From Rehmannia glutinosa (lineage: Eukaryota > Streptophyta > Magnoliopsida > Lamiales > Orobanchaceae): a stretch of 64,000 nucleotides of DNA. The notes beneath the pieces were generated by a model. That model saw nothing but the letters and a program-made list of their open reading frames with translations, was not told the origin of the DNA and made no database searches. The position numbers and the translations under genes are program-made. Where the stretch lies: contig CM071930.1 of NCBI GenBank assembly GCA_016081115.2, positions 4,507,419 through 4,571,418 on the forward strand. Direction: 5' to 3'. Below, piece by piece: positions 23,436 through 33,894 of this stretch (position 1 is its first letter; every line of letters begins with the position of its first letter).

Positions 23436-24026
23436 GAAATAGAAAAACTGGAACAGAGGTAAAGCCCAAGGGCATTAACAAAGGCTAAATTATAATTATA
23501 ATCTAATTAAGGAGGACGGAATGGATTAGTGAACTGACTTCTTCTACTAATCAGGTCTTTGTTTGTGGAAATTAGGTTGAGGAAATTCTGTGGCGTTTCG
23601 GACATGTTAGAAAATAATTGTGTAGTTTGAAATATAAAACTGGTTTCAAACAGAAAAGCTAGTGAAAAAATGTGTATTAATGGTAATGTTGTGCCCAATT
23701 AGTCTAAAAGGAAGCTGCAATTTTCTCACCAACTTCTTTAGTGGACGACAATTGTATTATTTTTGTCAAATTAAATTCTCCATAACTCTACTGCTAATAT
23801 TTTAAATGCTGGCGGTCCTCATGAAAGTTGAGAATAATTGACTTGAGTCTCCTTTAATATATTTATTTTCAACATGGGAATAGAAGAGCCAAATAATAAA
23901 CAAATATGTGTGTGTGTGTGTGTAAACCATGCTGACTAATATGTTCAACTTGTTTGGTAGCTATTGCCTAGTGTATTAAAATGGAGATGAAATTATGAGT
24001 CATGAGACAATGAGAGACCAAGAGGT
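23436..24026. other. Intergenic DNA with short (TG)n tract
   Basis: (TG)n at about 23907-23923; otherwise nothing recognised. Confidence 0.5.
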
Positions 24027-24034
24027 CGGAAGAT

Positions 24035-24539
24035 AAAAGCACTCAAAACGGGCTAGGCCCATCGGGCTGGCCCGTCCCGCCCCACCTAAGGTGGGGGCAA
24101 GTAAGGTGTTTAGAGGCCCACCAAGAGACAGGCATAAACAGGCTAGCCTGCCACAGGCTGCGGGCTTGGCAAGTTGGATCGGTAGGCCGACGGGCTAGCC
24201 CGCCAAAAATAAAAAAGAAAAAATGAGAAGAAATAAGAAGTAGAAGAAAAAAATGGTATAATTGATATTTTATATGTTTATCTCTTATAAAAGTGTATGT
24301 AATATTTTTTTAAAATATGTATTTGTCATCCATTATTTTATTTAACTCATTAAAATTAATAATATGCAAAAAGAAAATTTATTTTTTATTTTTTGCGCGG
24401 GCCGGCCCGCGGTGTATTGGGTTGGGCCAATATATTTTCAGCCTGCCATAATGACGGCCCAGCCCGGCCCGCACCGCCAACTGTTGAGCTTTTCCTATCC
24501 GCAAGCTAGCCCGCTCGCCAACCCGTTTTGACAGCTCTA
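24035..24539. mobile_element. hAT-like element with GGGC/GCCC ends
   Basis: The left end (AAAAGCACTCAAAACGGG) and the right end reversed (TAGAGCTGTCAAAACGGG) are inverted repeats followed by mirrored GGGCTAGC/GGCCGGCCCG blocks around an AT-rich core. Flanks CGGAAGAT (24027-24034) and CCGAAAAT (24540-24547) agree at six of eight positions, an old 8-bp duplication. Confidence 0.6.
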
Positions 24540-25264
24540 CCGAAAATTAGAGGAAACTGAGGAATTGAGTGGTGGGCCAGAACTTGGCCTATCGTAGAAA
24601 AATATTTTGGAAAAATATATTTGGAGGATGGATATATATGAGAAAAATAAGGATGTGTGAATTTGTTTTCCGGAAAATATTTTTTAATGTTGGTTTTTAA
24701 AATTTATGTAAGTTTTGGCCTAGTTAATGAAACCATAATTAATATACATACATTTAACATGTTTTGAAAACACTAAAATAAAATTCCTCAAAAAATAATA
24801 TTGAAATAAAAAATAAAAGACAATTAATTTTCCCAACTTTTAATGCAATGAAACTCAATCTTGTGTTTCAGTGCTAGAAGCTTGTGCTTTCAGGCAATTA
24901 GTCCCAATTCGATCTCATATAAGTAAGTATGTGTGTTCTTTTATCCTATTGTACCCCCTAAAAAAATTATGTGGTTGACATTAGACAACACGACTAAGAT
25001 TGTGGTCATATACATTATTCTAAAAAAAAATCGTCTAGTCCCGTCTAGTCGCTAAGCTTCCTTAACAATCTATGTTTTTTTCTAGATTAGGTCCTCCAAG
25101 ACTCTAGTCTGTCGTCTACCTTGCGTCTATGGTTTTTTAGAGCACTGGTTAAATATCTTGGCCAGTAAATGTCTGAATGGTGTATTTCATCAGGATTTGA
25201 AATTGTCCTGTTTGTCCGGCTCGAACAGAAATACTCTCTCCAATCCAAGATTAATTTCCCAGAA

Positions 25265-25358
25265 ATGTAAAATTGATTGAAGAGCAGATAATGTATTTTT
25301 TGTCAAGAAATTGTCTGTCCATTGTATATATTCATCTTTTTTCTTTATGTTCATTATA
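25265..25358 (+). repeat. 94-bp direct repeat, left copy
   Basis: Nearly identical to 28573-28666 (starts ATGTAAAATTGATTGAAGAG, ends TTTATGTTCATTATA). The left copy runs directly into the Helitron terminus at 25359. Confidence 0.9.
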
Positions 25359-25392
25359 CTAGTCTTTTACCCGTGCGATGCACGTGGCATAT
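25359..25392 (-). mobile_element. 3' end of a Helitron
   Basis: On the minus strand the sequence reads a GTGCATCGCAC hairpin, GGGTAAAAGA, then CTAG, followed by T. A short hairpin about 10 bases before a terminal CTRR, with insertion between A and T, is the Helitron 3' signature. The body must extend rightwards into the AT-rich DNA; the 5' TC end was not identified and no helicase ORF is present. Confidence 0.6.
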
Positions 25393-25467
25393 ATATATAT
25401 ATAATGTCTATATTTTATACTGTTACATGTCCATTTTTCTAATAGTTACATGAATTCTATTACCTAC

Positions 25468-25705
25468 ATTTAGGGATGACAATATTTCTGTGGTGAACCA
25501 TCCCCGTTGGTAACCGAATAGAATGTGACGGTAAATTCTCGGTTAATTCGAGGATAGGGGTGGGGATGTGGATTCTCCACTTCGTTAGAATCGGGGATGT
25601 GACAAAAACGATATATATATATAAGCTTGTCCTCCTTCCAATTCGGATTAGATAAAATGGTGGTTCTCCATTCTCATCCCCATTCCTCGAATATGTATAT
25701 TGCAT
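25468..25705. repeat. Possible remnant of the TAGGGAT hAT family
   Basis: TTAGGGATGACAATATTTCT resembles the ends of the elements at 9640 and 41364, and the following stretch has GGGGATGTGG and CATCCCC blocks like the 41364 element. The opposite end is not evident. Confidence 0.35.
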
Positions 25706-27404
25706 TTATCTATTAATTAATATTAATTTCATTTATAATTTTTATTTTATTAATTCTTAAATTAGTTAAACCAATAATCTTTACAATTCTACTTGTTGTT
25801 ATTCTTTAATTTTCAAATTATGGATTTTTTGCTATCTATGTTTTTACAAAAAAAAAAAAAAACAGTGATTGCTTTAAGTTTTAAATTTTCAAAAATAATT
25901 AAAATATAAAGATAATTAATTTGATTATAAATCATACGATTGAACAATAAAATCAAATCATGGTAAACTATAAAAATATATCTTTGAATCTCAAATATTT
26001 GTTTGTGTGATTATGAATTATACCTATTTATAAAACATGTTTATCAATTATTTATAAGAATGTAAAAATTTGAAAAAAAGTTCTAACTGTCCAATATTGA
26101 TTTTTATTACTACCCTAATATTGAATATTTAATAAAATTGTATTTACAATCAATAATAAAGTCATTTCAAATTTCAATATTCTTTGGGGATTAAAAGCTG
26201 AACAATTGTCAAAATTATGAAGAAATTGAACAAAACCCATGTTATAAATTTAGCAACGCATTTTTACGGAAAATGAAAATTTTCAAAAAAAACAAAAACT
26301 ATTTTATTTTTATATATACAAACATATCAATAAAAATATCAAACAGACAAATTCATATCTAATTCCAAATGTACAACTTTGAAACTTGAATATCAAAATA
26401 CATTGATAAATATAAAAATAATTTCTATTAATATAAAAAGTACGTTAATTTATAAAAAATAATTTTTTTATATATAAAATAATATTATGAATATAATTTC
26501 ATATTAAATAAATCTTAATTTTATTCTTACAATAAATATATGTAATACTATGTGTGGTGATATGTGATATATAAATTTTGGATACATATTTTGAGATATT
26601 TCCTTCAATGAAAATAGAGTCCTCGGATTTGGGACCTTTTCTCCATAGCAAAAATAGTTTTTAGCCATGTGTTTTAGCCATTTTTGTACTCAAATGTCTA
26701 CTTTACCCTTTTCTTCATTCATGGGGACGGGTACATAACTCGGTACCAAGTTATGTAACATGTTTTTGAAAACACATGGCTCTTTTTCATTTTAACAGAA
26801 CACAAATGACCAATTTGGCCTATTACCACATTAAAAATAAGTACTTTTTAATTGAATTTAATCAATTTAAATATAATTTTATATAATTATATAAGAAATG
26901 AGTTAAGCCCAAATAACAATTACATATATATCATAAATATTCATATACATGAATAAATAAATTGATGTCCAATAGCCCGATCGAATGCATAATTTTTAAA
27001 ACTCATTACAAATTACCAAAATAATAATTAATTATTCATATTTTTATTTATTATGCTTTTATTTTATTATATATATGCAATATGGGTGTCAAAGTAGAAA
27101 TCATAAAAAAATGGTCAATTTGATATATTATACGTCAAAAATGGATACAAAACGAAAAAGTTATTAATTTTTTTTTTAAAAAAAAGATAACACAATAATT
27201 AATGCAATATACGTACATATTTGGAAAGCCGATTTTACATAATTCTACTTTTTATATCATTTTAAAAAGTGATTATTTAAATATAGTTGACTACCAAAAA
27301 TAATGAAATACCAAAAAAGTATCATTTCTTATTTTTAAATATATTTTATTACTTTTTATCGTAACTACAAATGGGCGGGAAAAATTCAACTTACTATTTT
27401 CAGC

Positions 27405-27476
<72 letters not shown>

Positions 27477-28054
27477 TTAATTTTTAGTTAGCGATATCCA
27501 ATTTGTTTAGTAATTCTGATTTTTTTTGCTTTAATTAAATAAATATTAATTGAATAATTTACAAAATATTGGATCAAGAACTCCATACATGAATAAACTT
27601 AATAAATTCTTATTTTTTATTTTTGTATTTTCGAAATAAACTTAATATATCTTTTTCGCAATTATTAGAAATTGATTTTCAAAGAATTGAAAGTTACTAT
27701 TATCTAAATTTGTTCTTTGTAAAATAAGTAGAAATTTGGCAAGTGTTATAAATCCAATTTTCAGAAAATCACGAATATATTATTTCATTTAAGAAAGTTT
27801 AAAATTAGTGAAAGTCAAACTTGTAGAAATTAAAAATTAATACTTATTTAAAGAAAGTATAATACCAATTAACAAACTAAATAACACTTAATAATTGACT
27901 ACCAAAATTAACCAAATTCTATAATGCAAGTTTGGAATTCTTCTTTTTCTTAATAAAAGTCATCATTTTCCGTTTTAGCTATATAGGAAATACCAAATAA
28001 GCGAGAAATATTTTTAGAAACATGTTTGTTATTATATATAGATAGATTAAAAAA
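25706..28054. other. Very AT-rich non-coding DNA
   Basis: No genes. Holds a compound (CT)n(TA)n microsatellite at 27411-27471. A small inverted repeat around AGCCATGTGTTTT (26663-26675) / AAAACACATGGCT (26769-26781) may mark a short MITE. Confidence 0.5.
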
Positions 28055-28318
28055 AAAAACTGAAGTTTGGGCTAATTATAAAATAATCCAGAAATTTTTG
28101 AAAATTACAAAAAAAAAAACTTTAGGTTTGTTCCATCTTACATTTATCCCCTTCATCAAAAAGCATTTCAAAATCTCCCCTTACATTTGTCAAAATATTA
28201 CAGTTACCCCCTTAAATGTAAGATAAAATCAAACCTCAAAGGGTGTTTTGTAATTTTCAAAAACCTGTTGGTTTTTTGTAAGTTGTACAAACATTAGGGG
28301 GCTTTTTCTAATTATCCC
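28055..28318. mobile_element. 280-bp MITE family A, copy 1 (left end lost)
   Basis: Shows the order TTTGGGCTAATTA, GAAAATTACAAAA, 'CAAAATATTACAGTTACCCCC', CAAACCTCAAAGGG, TTTTTGTAA and final TAATTATCCC shared by the other copies; the left terminal GGGATAATTAC is missing. Confidence 0.6.
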
Positions 28319-28572
28319 ATAGTATTATGAACAAACTTGGTGAAGTTGGATTTGAGTCCATGATGAACTAATGGTCCAGTAATTTTATCAATCAATTGTA
28401 GGGATGCTAATCCATAATTACCTATTTATTATAAAATAATTCAATGTGCCATCCAAAAATGAAAATGAAAATGAAAACGGAAAATTGGACATTAAATGAT
28501 CAATATAACCCTGTACTAACCTCTAACAATAAAATTGCACACATGTAAAATTGATTTTTTTTTTGATGAAAC

Positions 28573-28666
28573 ATGTAAAATTGATTGAAGAGCAGATAAT
28601 GTATTTTTTGTCAAGAAATTGTCGGTCCATTGTAATATTCATCTTTTTTTCTTTATGTTCATTATA
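28573..28666 (+). repeat. 94-bp direct repeat, right copy
   Basis: Partner of 25265-25358. It is followed by T, exactly the junction expected for the uninterrupted Helitron target A|T. Confidence 0.9.
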
Positions 28667-29980
28667 TTTGGTTGTTTTAATTTAATGATTCATGTATGGA
28701 GAAACATAAATTAAGCTTTAGTCGTCAATAAAATGCTTCGACAAATTATTTTGGCTATTAGGAAATATTGTTTCAACTCATAAATTCAGTAAATATCCAA
28801 TACACAATATTTATATATATAAAGCTTATAATAAAAAATTCAAACTGACAACAATTAATTTCTTGTACTAGAAAAAAATATTGCTTTAAAATGAAACTAA
28901 GCAATGCTTTTCTATTTGTTTTTCATTGTGTAGGTGGACGCGGCGGCTCATCCATCCATGGAAAGATATACAATGATGACATGGGATTTTGTTTTGTTAC
29001 AGGGATTTATTTTAGTTCTTTTTTATACACTTTATATATATAAAAAGGGACCCTTTTTCCTGTTGACAACATTTTATTTGGCCAACAAATATAATCTTTA
29101 TAGGATATTCCGACGGAGGATTCATTTGATCCATCTCCTGTTAACCCCCATGTGGTTAGCACTATGTGTAATGAATATTAGAACATTTCAACTTTGCACT
29201 TGTGAAGTATAGGAAAAATATGTTTCAACCGAATTAAAGTTGAAAAATAAATTCCCAATCCATTAAAATGTAGACATTGTGTTATGGCATGTGTTTGTAT
29301 TATATCTGTCCTCGAAAAGAAATGGTTTTGTACAAATAAAGTTGAAATATAGAAATTAATTCAAGATTGCATAAATCACTAGCCGACACCAAGGAACAAT
29401 ACTATTTTTTTCAACTTTTTTTACTTTAATCTATTTTTGGCCACTTAGGCAGATGTCCAGGCCTGATTCTTGAAAGCCCACGTTCGGTTTTTGGCTGAGA
29501 CGATTATTTTATCAATTTGGAGAAAATCGTTTCAGCCTAAAGGCGCCTACTCGAGTCGATTGCCTAGCCGATTTTTACAACACTGAATTAATTGCAAGGT
29601 ATTATTGAGTTAAAAATATAAGAAAATGAAAAAAAAAACTCATGTCTTATTAGAGGAACGATGGATTGCGAAAATGAGTTAATAATATGTTAGACGAGTC
29701 TAATATGTGGTTGTTTCAAGTGTATAGGCTCTCATATACCAATCCAATTTAAGCCATCAAATTTTTAAATGCCAAAAAAATCATAAATTATGTACACTGC
29801 AGTCTGCAGTGATTATTGACTTGAAAAACTTTAGAAGCACTTTGCACACTTCTGCTTAATTTACAAGTAATTTCTCAAGAATCTACCAAGTACAATAAGG
29901 AATGTTCCCTTTAGAGCCCACTTTGTTCTACTGTTTAATTTTTAAAGGCACTGTTACAACCCAAATTGCACCTACATAAG
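28667..29980. other. Intergenic DNA upstream of the second GLUTAMINE DUMPER-like gene
   Basis: AT-rich; a CG-rich patch at 28933-28955 has no recognisable product. No element ends seen. Confidence 0.5.
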
Positions 29981-29992
29981 TCCATATAAATA
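29981..29992 (+). promoter_or_regulatory. TATA box
   Basis: CCATATAAATAC about 50-60 bp before the ATG at 30040, in the same position as in the paralogue at 16271. Confidence 0.55.
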
Positions 29993-30039
29993 CCAACCCA
30001 ACAACCTACAATTTCAAGAAACACTGCACAAAAAAACTA

Positions 30040-30302
30040 ATGACACTTTCTGAAACTTCATCCACCATTTGGAAATGGAACTCTCCAATTTCGTACCTCT
30101 TCGGCGGATTAGCCGTTGTATTGGTGCTCATTGTCGTGGCGTTGGCGATTCTTGTCTGCACGGGCCGAAAGGGCCGGCCGTCTGAGGTGGGTCCCATGAT
30201 CGGCTCGGCGACGTTGAGCTCGACAACAAGTCGTTAGTGGTGGTGGTGGTGATGGCTGGCGATGACTGCCCGAAGTACTTGGCCACGCCTTCTCTAGAGT
30301 AA
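30040..30302 (+). pseudogene. GLUTAMINE DUMPER-like gene with a frameshift
   Basis: From the ATG, a short leader is followed by WNSPISYLFGGLA, the family hallmark, and a hydrophobic helix ending in ILVCTGRK. The frame then closes at 30237 (residue 65). In another frame, directly continuing, comes VVVVVMAGDDCPKYLATP and a stop at 30300-30302. This is the cytosolic VIMAG motif of the family, close to the form VIMAGDDNPT-LA-P. ATG and final stop are out of register by two bases, so a one-base loss or two-base gain lies between the helix and the motif. GDU genes normally have no intron. The product should be a truncated protein without VIMAG. A sequencing or assembly error is possible. The promoter region looks intact. 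Confidence 0.82.
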
Positions 30303-30564
30303 TCGAACGTAGTATGAAGTAAAATGTCATATGAGAGCGTTTATTTCTACGATGTTTCATATGGTGTTCCACTCTACCAAGTGAATGTTACGTGTATAAA
30401 ATAATGTCATTAAAGTACACATGACATTCATCTAACTAGACGGAATACAGTAGAGAATGTGTAATGCTTCATGTAAAAGTGAACAATGAAGCAATTATCC
30501 AAAAATAAATTGCATGGCATCATCTCATACAATAGGGAAATTCATCTAGGTTCTAATTTTATTG
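30303..30564. other. 3' flank of the GLUTAMINE DUMPER-like gene
   Basis: Probably 3' UTR and terminator region; no other feature seen. Confidence 0.4.
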
Positions 30565-30574
30565 GTATTTCTTT

Positions 30575-30860
30575 GGGATAATTACAAAAACACCCCTAAG
30601 CTTTGGGCTAATTACAAAAAAACCCAAAGTTCTTTGAAAATTACAAAAAGCCCCTTGAGGTTTGATTCCGGCTTACATTTTTCCCTGTGATTTTCGGAAA
30701 TATTTAAAGAAAAACCTTTGACTTTTACAAAAATATTACAATTACCCCCTTAAATTTAAGACAAAACGAAACCTAAAGGTGTTTTTTGTAATTTTGAAAC
30801 ATGTCTGGTTTTTTTTTTTGTAATTAAACCAAATCTCAGGGGTGTTTTTGTAATTATCCC
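30575..30860. mobile_element. 280-bp MITE family A, copy 2 (Mutator-like)
   Basis: 286 bp with near-perfect inverted ends GGGATAATTACAAAAACACC. A perfect 10-bp target duplication GTATTTCTTT (30565-30574 and 30861-30870). Duplication length points to the Mutator superfamily. No coding capacity. It is the best reference copy for the family. Confidence 0.9.
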
Positions 30861-30870
30861 GTATTTCTTT

Positions 30871-31746
30871 TACAGGACTTAATTTTCGTCTAACCTGTTA
30901 TTTACATAAAGTTTGTTTTGTGAAGAAAGAATGTTTCTTTGAGCTGAATGTTTTAATGGTTGGTGACAAAAGGCCAAGAATCTAATTATTACACAATAAA
31001 AGTAACATGTACAGAAGAATTTCAATGTGATGTAAGAGTAAAATATAACTAATCTTAAATTTGTCTCTTCACTTCTACTTTAGATTTTTGGGATCTCAAT
31101 CAGAAGAATAAACCTTTCCAGTGACTGCTTTCTTTTTCAACTTCCTGAAAGGACACAAAAACAAGAACATAATAAAAATGGGGGATAATTACAAAAACTA
31201 CCCGAGTTTTAATAATTACAAATAGTAAAACACTGCATTTGCTAATATGATTGTTATTTAGTAATCATAGGAACCATAGCACTGGTAAATATTTGAGTGC
31301 TCAATTTGAGCTTGCATTAAAGAAGCAGGTGTGTGAATCCATTTCTTTCAATGTTAGATTCATGGACATGATGCTAATGCATAATGTTTGGGGTTATTAC
31401 GAAAGATACCCCCGAAGCATAGTTGTTAAAGGCTCAAGTCGCACGAAGGCTCAAGGCGAGACGCGCGTCATTGTACATGAGGCTGGAAAAAAAAATAAAA
31501 ACATTTAAAAATTGCATAAATTTTGTTTTTAGACTACAAACAAGCAAATATAATGTTATAACTAGTTATATTTCATAAAACACATAATTCATGGGGATTC
31601 ATAAGAGCAAAACAACCACCAAAGCAAATGTTCATTAAGTTCATCATAAAACATCGAAACAAAACAACCAAACACTAACACACACACACAACATAACATA
31701 ATGTTCATAATCATCAAGTACAATCCACTAATCAAGACTCGAACAA
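30871..31746. other. Intergenic DNA with MITE fragments
   Basis: 31181-31230 (GGGGGATAATTACAAAAACT) is a left-end fragment of MITE family A. On the minus strand 31082-31160 has an acceptor-like TGTCCTTTCAG followed by a short Lys-rich reading frame to a TGA, which could be an orphan last exon but is too short to assign. Confidence 0.4.
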
Positions 31747-33856
31747 CTAATTATCATCAAGCTCCATATCCTCATCATCATCCTCTTTGTCATCAAATTC
31801 TCCAACTTCATCATCATCTTCATCTTCTTCATATTCTTCAAATTCACTCTCCTCTTCCTCATCTCTACGCTCATCTCTAAGTCCTAGAGATGACTTAGTT
31901 GTCATAAGCAGGCTCTTTAACTCCAGCGGCCTTTGAAACTACACTCCCAATCAAATCATCATCATCAAACACCAACTCATTTTCCCATCATCAGACACTC
32001 CCTCCATTCTACCCACCAACCATTCATTGCTATCCTCGATTTCCTTCAAAGAAATAGAGTCAATGGGGTCACGTGCATCATATCCCCTCCATAATGTCCG
32101 ATTGTACTTCACAAAGACCAAATTATTCAAGCGCTTCTGAGCTAGCTTATCCCCTTTTTGCTATAATCTGCAATGACAATATATCATAAATTAGAATGAT
32201 TTTGTAAGCATAATAGAGTAGCAATAACAAAGCAAATGCCAAATAAATATATTGATATTTTAAAATATGTACTTACATGTTCAAAAATGCTCCAGTTGTG
32301 CTCACAACCCAAAGCGGTACAAGTGAGACTGAGCACTTTAACAGCAAATTTTTGCAACTCGGGGGTTTTTCATCCATAGGTTTTCCACCATTCAACTGCA
32401 GACTTCCATTTTCTCTGTCTGATGGCAATATTCCATTCCAAATAACCCTTTCTCATTGTGATGCAAAGTGAGCTGATTAATAATCTCATTTTGCTCATCA
32501 TGGTCTGGAATCAATCTCTCTATAGCTTGGTAAAAACCCATCACAACTTCTCAATCTCTAGATAAGTTGCTTGAGACAAAGAATTCGGGTTCAAGTAATA
32601 TCCTGCAGCATACAAAGGGTGGTGAAGTTGGCAATTCCATCTTTTGTCTATGATCTCGAATACTGCTTCATTCTTCTTGAAAGCAGTCATAATAGCTTCT
32701 TTAGCTCTATCCATAGCTTTATACATATAGCCCATCGCAGTCCTCTTTCCATCATAAAAATCAATCTAAGAACACAGACCAAAGGACCATATATCTCAAG
32801 ATATAGATAATTCTACTCCAAAACCTAGGTGTCATGATAATTTTAGCAATCTTCTTACCAGAACTTCTTTAGCCCCTTTGTTGCTCGTCCATTCCTCTGA
32901 AAGAAACATTTTCCTTAAATTATGCTTTTGTTTGTTCATGTTTACTAGTGTGAGATAAGTGGTGGCAAATCTAGTGATTCCAACCCGAACAAGCTCTCTT
33001 TGACCCGTAAATTGCCTCAACAAATTCACCATACTTGGACGAACATGGATGTAGGCATTCACACTCATTGCTTTCTTCAGTGTTGTCATGAACTCTGACA
33101 AGTTACCAATATCTTCTATTATCAATTCTAGGCAATGGCCAGCACAAGGAGTCCAATACAAATGTGGTCTTTTTGCTTGCATTAATTTTCCTGCATAAAG
33201 CAAATAGAGAGATAGGTAAAATTCTAAGAAAATATAATGAATGAATAATGAGAAAGATGAGACAAGCAAATTTCTTACCGGCGAGAATATTGTTATTGGC
33301 ATTAACAGTGACAACTTGAACAACATTAGCTTCCCCCACGCGTTCCACAATTCTATCAATCAACTCAAACATTTAGTCCCGGTCTTTGAATAATCAGATG
33401 CATCAACAGACTCAAGAAAAATGGAGCCCTTTGGTGAATTTACAAGAAAATTTATCAATGTTCTTTGTTTCTTGTTGGTCCAACCATCCACCATGATTGA
33501 ACAACCTTACGTAGCCCATTCTTCTTCATAGGAATTCAACATCATTTCTACACTTTCAACTTCCTTCCTTAAAAGAGGAATCCGCACCTCATGGTAAGTA
33601 GGTGGTTTCAAACCAATGCCATATCGCCCAATAGAGTCTACCATCACTCTAAAACTTGGATAATTAACAGGATTGAAAGGAATAGCCGCATCACACATCC
33701 ATCGAGTTATGTCCTACAAGTTTTTTCTCTCAGCTTTTTTTTGTATGTTTCATCAACGGTTTGCTTCGAACTCCCACTCTTTCTATTTTGAACTTTTTCG
33801 ACGTTAGGAGCAAAATATGTATAAATTGAACCTCTGTGCCTTGGCCTTTTTGACAT
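31747..33856 (-). pseudogene. hAT transposase (DUF659 / hAT dimerisation), decayed
   Basis: Domesticated-looking plant hAT transposase family. It starts at 33856 with MSKRPRHRGSIYTYF. After a frameshift near 33710 comes RWMCDAAIPFNPVNYPSF. Then 33372-32832 holds MFELIDRIVERVGEANVVQ, HLYWTPCAGHCLELIIEDIG and RFATTYLTLVNMN, the DUF659/RNase H-like core. 32735-32541 has GYMYKAMDRAKEA. 32470-32270 has WWKTYG, ELQKFAVKVLSLTC and CEHNWSIFEH, the C-terminal dimerisation domain. An acidic tail ends at 31747. There are several frameshifts and stops, including one in the dimerisation segment, and probable intron remnants (33200-33290; 32160-32275). No terminal inverted repeats found. Not functional. 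Confidence 0.85.
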
Positions 33857-33873
33857 AGTAACGGACGTTAGAA

Positions 33874-33894
33874 GCATCACACATCCATCGAGTT
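33874..33894. repeat. 21-bp filler copy at the copia/hAT junction
   Basis: GCATCACACATCCATCGAGTT here is identical to 33688-33708, where it is part of the hAT coding sequence. Here it lies between the hAT start region and the truncated copia element. Confidence 0.8.

Noticed and set aside
28934..29212. 92-residue ORF as a host gene
   Set aside because: No known motif, Phe/Tyr-rich composition from AT-rich DNA, no conserved context.
31082..31160. Orphan last exon on the minus strand
   Set aside because: An acceptor-like site and 15 codons are too little to support a gene.
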